From positions 20,602 through 84,601 of the forward strand of contig DATAUV010000089.1 in NCBI GenBank assembly GCA_036268075.1: a stretch of DNA of 64,000 bases, read 5' to 3'. The stretch comes from DATARH01 sp036268075. Lineage in GTDB: Bacteria; Pseudomonadota; Alphaproteobacteria; ATCC43930; CGMCC-115725. The position numbers and the translations under genes were made by a program. The notes beneath the pieces are model-generated. The model was given only the letters and a program-made list of their open reading frames with translations, was not told where the DNA came from and searched no databases. Shown one piece after another: positions 61,093 through 64,000 of the stretch (the stretch's first letter is position 1; every line of letters starts with the position of its first letter).

Positions 61093-61148
61093 ATGTCATG
61101 ACAGGTCCACCGGCGCGCGTTTGTCAATCCAGCCGACCCGCCGCCACA

Positions 61149-61292
61149 TCAACGGATGAGCCCGAGCCCCAAAAGGCCGATCACGATCAGGTAGGCGGCG
61201 ACGACGTAGTTCAGGATTCGCGGCGCGATCAGGATCAGGACGCCGGCGATCAGCGCCACGATCGGTTGCAGGTGGGCAAGACTTAGCGTCAT
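61149..61292 (-). CDS. Small DUF3096-type membrane peptide
   Basis: A 47-residue hydrophobic protein: MTLSLAHLQPIVALIAG, then LILIAPRILNYVVAAYLIVIG. Two membrane segments are separated by an APR turn, as in the DUF3096 family of unknown function. An upstream extension of the frame to 61367 is not typical of the family. It has a RBS-like GGAG at about 61301-61304 read on this strand. Confidence 0.75.
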   Translation of the reverse strand: MTLSLAHLQPIVALIAGVLILIAPRILNYVVAAYLIVIGLLGLGLIR

Positions 61293-61531
61293 TTTCGAGG
61301 GCTCCTTCGGGACAATCGCCGCGCGCACGGCGGCACGATTCGCTCGCCCCGACCGAACCAACTCCAAGCGCGTGAAACCGCTCCCGCGCTTTCGCCTGCG
61401 GGTTAACGCTCGCGATCGCGCTGCCGATCATCGTTCCCGTCGTGATCGTCGTCTTGTGGACGGGGCCGGCCTATGTGCCGTTCCCGCGCGGCCGTCGGGG
61501 TTGTGCCAGGACCTGCTAGACCAAGAGCTGC

Positions 61532-62524
61532 TCACCCATCGATCTTGACGACCGTCCGCCCGCGCACGCCGCCCTTGAGTATCTTTGCGGCGAGGCCGGG
61601 GAGCGCGCTCAGCGGGACCTCGTCGATGATGGTTTCGAGCTTGTCGAGCGGGAGGTCCTGGGCGAGCCGCTGCCAGATTTCGACGCGCGGCTCGTAAGGG
61701 CACATCACCGAGTCGATGCCGAGGAGGTTGACCCCGCGCAGCAGGAACGGGATCACCGTCGTCGGCAGGTCGCTGCCGCCGGCGAGCCCGCACGACGCGA
61801 CGCTGCCCATGTATTTGAGCTGGGTCAGCAAGGTTGCCAGCGTATTCCCGCCGACCGCGTCGACCGCCCCGGCCCAGCGCTCGCGGTCGAGCGGCCGCGT
61901 CGGCTTTTCGGAGAGCGTCGCGCGGTCGATCAATTCCGCGGCGCCGAGCGCCTTCAGGTAGTCGCCCTGCTCAGGCCGCCCGGTCGAGGCCACGACCTGG
62001 TGCCCGAGCTTTGCCAGCAGAGCCACCGCCGTAGACCCGACCCCACCCGCCGCTCCGGTCACGAGCACCTCGCCGCCGCCGGGCTTCAGCCCGTGCTTTT
62101 CCAGCGCGATCACCGCCATCATCGCCGTGAACCCGGCGGTGCCGACCGCCATCGCCTGCCGGGTCGACAAGCCCGCCGGCAGCGGCACCAGCCAATCCGC
62201 CTTGACCCGCGCCCGCCCGGCATACCCGCCCCAATGCATCTCACCGACCCGCCACCCGGTCAGCACGACCTTGTCGCCGGCCTTGAAGTTGGGAGAAGCG
62301 GAGTGCGCGACCGTCCCGGCGAAGTCGATCCCCGGCACATGCGGGTAGGTGCGAACGAGCCGCCCAATGCCGGACAGGACCATCCCGTCCTTGTAGTTGA
62401 GCGTCGAATACTCGACCGCGACGGTCACTTCACCGTCGGGGAGCTGCGATTCGTCGAGCGTCTCGAATTTCGGAGTGACCTTGCCGTCCGCCTCGTGGAG
62501 GACGAGGGCTTGGAATATCGCCAT
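61532..62524 (-). CDS. acuI: Acrylyl-CoA reductase-like MDR oxidoreductase (YhdH/AcuI)
   Basis: A 330-residue zinc-independent medium-chain dehydrogenase. It has LNYKDGMVLSGIGRLVRTYP and VPGIDFAGTV, the NADPH motif GAAGGVGSTAVALLAKLG and DSVMCPYEPR, all hallmarks of YhdH/AcuI. AcuI reduces acrylyl-CoA to propionyl-CoA with NADPH in DMSP and 3-hydroxypropionate metabolism; in other bacteria it also clears acrylyl-CoA. It lies after a thiolase-family gene on the same strand, with a palindromic repeat between. Confidence 0.88.
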   Translation of the reverse strand: MAIFQALVLHEADGKVTPKFETLDESQLPDGEVTVAVEYSTLNYKDGMVLSGIGRLVRTYPHVPGIDFAGTVAHSASPNFKAGDKVVLTGWRVGEMHWGGYAGRARVKADWLVPLPAGLSTRQAMAVGTAGFTAMMAVIALEKHGLKPGGGEVLVTGAAGGVGSTAVALLAKLGHQVVASTGRPEQGDYLKALGAAELIDRATLSEKPTRPLDRERWAGAVDAVGGNTLATLLTQLKYMGSVASCGLAGGSDLPTTVIPFLLRGVNLLGIDSVMCPYEPRVEIWQRLAQDLPLDKLETIIDEVPLSALPGLAAKILKGGVRGRTVVKIDG

Positions 62525-62567
62525 CTAGAACTCCTCTGCCTCATCGGAAGGGCGGGCGTGCCGCCCG

Positions 62568-62651
62568 GCCCTCACCCGTCTCGCTGCGCTCGTCACCCTC
62601 TCCCGCAATGCGGGCGAGGGGATTAAGGGTGCCCGAAGGGCGGGTGAGGGC
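62568..62651. repeat. Nested palindromic intergenic repeat
   Basis: Outer arms at 62568-62578 and 62641-62651 (GCCCTCACCCG and its complement) are perfect. Inner arms at 62596-62606 and 62610-62620 form a second hairpin with a 3-base loop. It shares words with the element at 8645-8762. Confidence 0.8.
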
Positions 62652-62655
62652 AGGG

Positions 62656-63825
62656 TCAGCTCCGCAGCGGTTCGACGATCGAGACGAAATTCGCGACCGC
62701 GGCGCCGCCCATGTTCATCACGCCGGCGAGCGAGGCGCCGGGGATTTGCATGTCGCCGGCGGTGCCGGTCACCTGCATCGCCGCCAGCACGTGCATCGAC
62801 ACGCCGGTCGCGCCGACCGGGTGGCCCTTTGACTTGAGTCCGCCCGACGGGTTGACCGGCAGCCGCCCGTCCTTCTCGGTCCAGCCTTCGAGGATCGCGC
62901 GGGCGCCCTCGCCTTTCGGCGTGAGCCCCATCGCCTCGTACTCGATCAGCTCGGCGATCGTGAAGCAATCATGCGTCTCGACCAAGTCGAGGTCGGCGAG
63001 GGACAGCCGCGAGCCGGCGAGCGCCCGCTTCCATGCCAGCTCCACCCCCTCGAAACCGAGGATGTCGCGCTTCGACATCGGCAGGAAGTCGTTGACCTGC
63101 TCGGCCGCCCGGAGCGCCACCGCCTTTTTCAACGACAGCGCCGTCTGCACGTCGGCGAGCACCACCGCGGCCGCGCCGTCCGAGACCAGCGAACAGTCGG
63201 TGCGCTTCAGCGGCCCGGCGACGAGCGGGTTCTTCTCCGAGATATTGCGGCAGAACTCATAGCCGAGATCGCGTTGCATCTGCGCCATCGGGTTGGAGAC
63301 GCCGTTCTTGTGGTTTTTCGCCGCGATGCGGGCGAGGGCGTCGGACTGGTCGCCGTAGCGCTGAAAGTATTTCTGCGCGATCTGGCCGAAGATGCCGGCG
63401 AACCCGCCCTCGATCTGGTCCTCCTCCTTGCGGTAGGAAGCGCGGAGCAAGAGGTCGTTGACCTCGGCGCCGCTGCGCTCGGTCATCTTCTCGACCCCGA
63501 CGACGAGCGCCAGCCGCGCCTTCCCCGCCGCGATCGTGTTGAGCCCCATATGGATCGCCGCCGAGCCGGTTGCGCAGGCATTCTCGACCCGCGTCGCCGG
63601 CTTGAAGCGGAAGCCCGGGTCGGCCTGGAACACCAGCGAGGCCGGGAATTCCTGCTTCACGAACCCGCCGTTCATCGTGCCGAGATAGATCTGGTCGATA
63701 TCGGCGGCCGAGACGCCGGCATCGACGAGCGCACCCTGCGCGACCTCGACGATCAGCGATTCGACGTCGCGGTCGTCATGCCGTCCGAATTTGCTATGCG
63801 CCCAGCCGACGATGCACCCGGTCAT
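62656..63825 (-). CDS. Thiolase-family acetyl-CoA acyltransferase (SCP-x-like)
   Basis: A 389-residue thiolase superfamily protein. The acyl-accepting cysteine lies in RVENACATGSAAIHMGL, the catalytic His in GGLKSKGHPVGATG, and HDCFTIAELIEYE matches the lipid-transfer/SCP-x subgroup. The second catalytic Cys near the C-terminus (usually in CxGGG) is replaced in MGGAAVANF, so the enzyme may be a degradative thiolase variant or lack classical activity. ATG 63825 (MTGCIVG) is chosen over 63861. Confidence 0.88.
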   Translation of the reverse strand: MTGCIVGWAHSKFGRHDDRDVESLIVEVAQGALVDAGVSAADIDQIYLGTMNGGFVKQEFPASLVFQADPGFRFKPATRVENACATGSAAIHMGLNTIAAGKARLALVVGVEKMTERSGAEVNDLLLRASYRKEEDQIEGGFAGIFGQIAQKYFQRYGDQSDALARIAAKNHKNGVSNPMAQMQRDLGYEFCRNISEKNPLVAGPLKRTDCSLVSDGAAAVVLADVQTALSLKKAVALRAAEQVNDFLPMSKRDILGFEGVELAWKRALAGSRLSLADLDLVETHDCFTIAELIEYEAMGLTPKGEGARAILEGWTEKDGRLPVNPSGGLKSKGHPVGATGVSMHVLAAMQVTGTAGDMQIPGASLAGVMNMGGAAVANFVSIVEPLRS

Positions 63826-63917
63826 CAGGGCCTCCGTTATGTCCCGCGCCGATCGTAGCAAGAGCCGGCCGCGCGCTCTATCTTGTTCAGCGCCTCATAT
63901 AGTGAGCCGAGCGGCCG

Positions 63918-64000
63918 ATGCGGATGTTCGTATGCCTGATCGCTGTGCTGTTCGCTTCGCCGGCCGCCGCCTCCGATAGCGGCGCCGTGACAATCGAGCA
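63918..64000 (+). CDS. Start of a secreted protein, 3'-truncated by window edge
   Basis: An open frame from ATG 63918 to the end of the window encodes a signal-peptide-like N-terminus: MRMFVCLIAVLFASPAAA, with a likely cleavage after the last Ala, then SDSGAV. ATG 63924 is another possible start. It diverges from the thiolase gene by 92 bases. The product cannot be named from 27 residues. Confidence 0.6.
   Translation, partial: MRMFVCLIAVLFASPAAASDSGAVTIE

Noticed and set aside
61398..61516. Short frame with a hydrophobic segment (LTLAIALPIIVPVVIVVL) on the + strand
   Set aside because: There is no start codon or ribosome-binding site in frame, and the upstream part is closed by a stop; it is likely a remnant or chance.

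Overview
The window is a high-GC chromosomal segment of an alphaproteobacterium. The best clue is the block rpoZ-rsh-acpS-lepB-rnc-era-recO, read leftward and tightly overlapped, together with parE, parC and two tRNA genes. No species can be named from the sequence alone.

Layout. 1-14.4 kb is housekeeping: the 3' part of parE, a cold-shock protein, an IF-1 homologue, a DEAD-box helicase, a small Lrp-type sensor domain and a Rieske protein on the + strand. A GNAT acetyltransferase, a TusA-like protein, parC and the recO-to-rpoZ block follow on the - strand, then tRNA-Cys. 14.5-39 kb is a lipopeptide-type biosynthetic cluster, all on the + strand and mostly joined by ATGA/GTGA overlaps. It starts with a 78-residue NHLP-like peptide and a protein with a duplicated domain. 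Next come a 2918-residue PKS-aminotransferase-NRPS (KS-AT-ACP-AMT-C-A-PCP-E), a TauD/SyrP-like oxygenase, an NRPS with a degenerate C domain and a thioesterase, and an NRPS with a terminal extra C domain. An unrecognised protein, a PLP enzyme, a luciferase-like monooxygenase, a fatty acyl-AMP ligase, an acyl carrier protein and an MFS transporter complete it. 40.4-50.8 kb supports the cluster: an RND pump with lipoprotein adaptor, an ABC exporter with a C-terminal cyclic-nucleotide-binding domain, a type II thioesterase, a TolC-like protein, an RsbW-like kinase/STAS pair, and an Sfp-type phosphopantetheinyl transferase. 50.9-59.2 kb is catabolic: an FAD hydroxylase, a TauD/TfdA oxygenase, an MmgE/PrpD protein and a three-subunit molybdenum hydroxylase, ending at tRNA-Asn and its terminator. 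59.3-61.1 kb is a small toxin-antitoxin island with broken genes. 61.1-64 kb carries a DUF3096 membrane peptide, an AcuI-like reductase, a thiolase-family protein and the start of a secreted protein.

How the cluster should work (inference from domain order). The ligase adenylates a fatty acid and loads it on the free ACP. The KS-AT-ACP adds one malonyl unit. With no KR or DH, the beta-ketone is transaminated by the AMT domain to a beta-amino fatty acyl group, as in iturin/mycosubtilin. Three residues are then added, the first epimerised to D, and the thioesterase releases the product. Gene order and likely assembly order differ: the terminal C domain of the third megasynthase appears to replace the inactive C domain on the thioesterase-bearing NRPS.

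Several kinds of short palindromic repeats sit between genes. The toxin gene of the TA pair is split by a UGA at a CTTTGA site like the prfB recoding signal.
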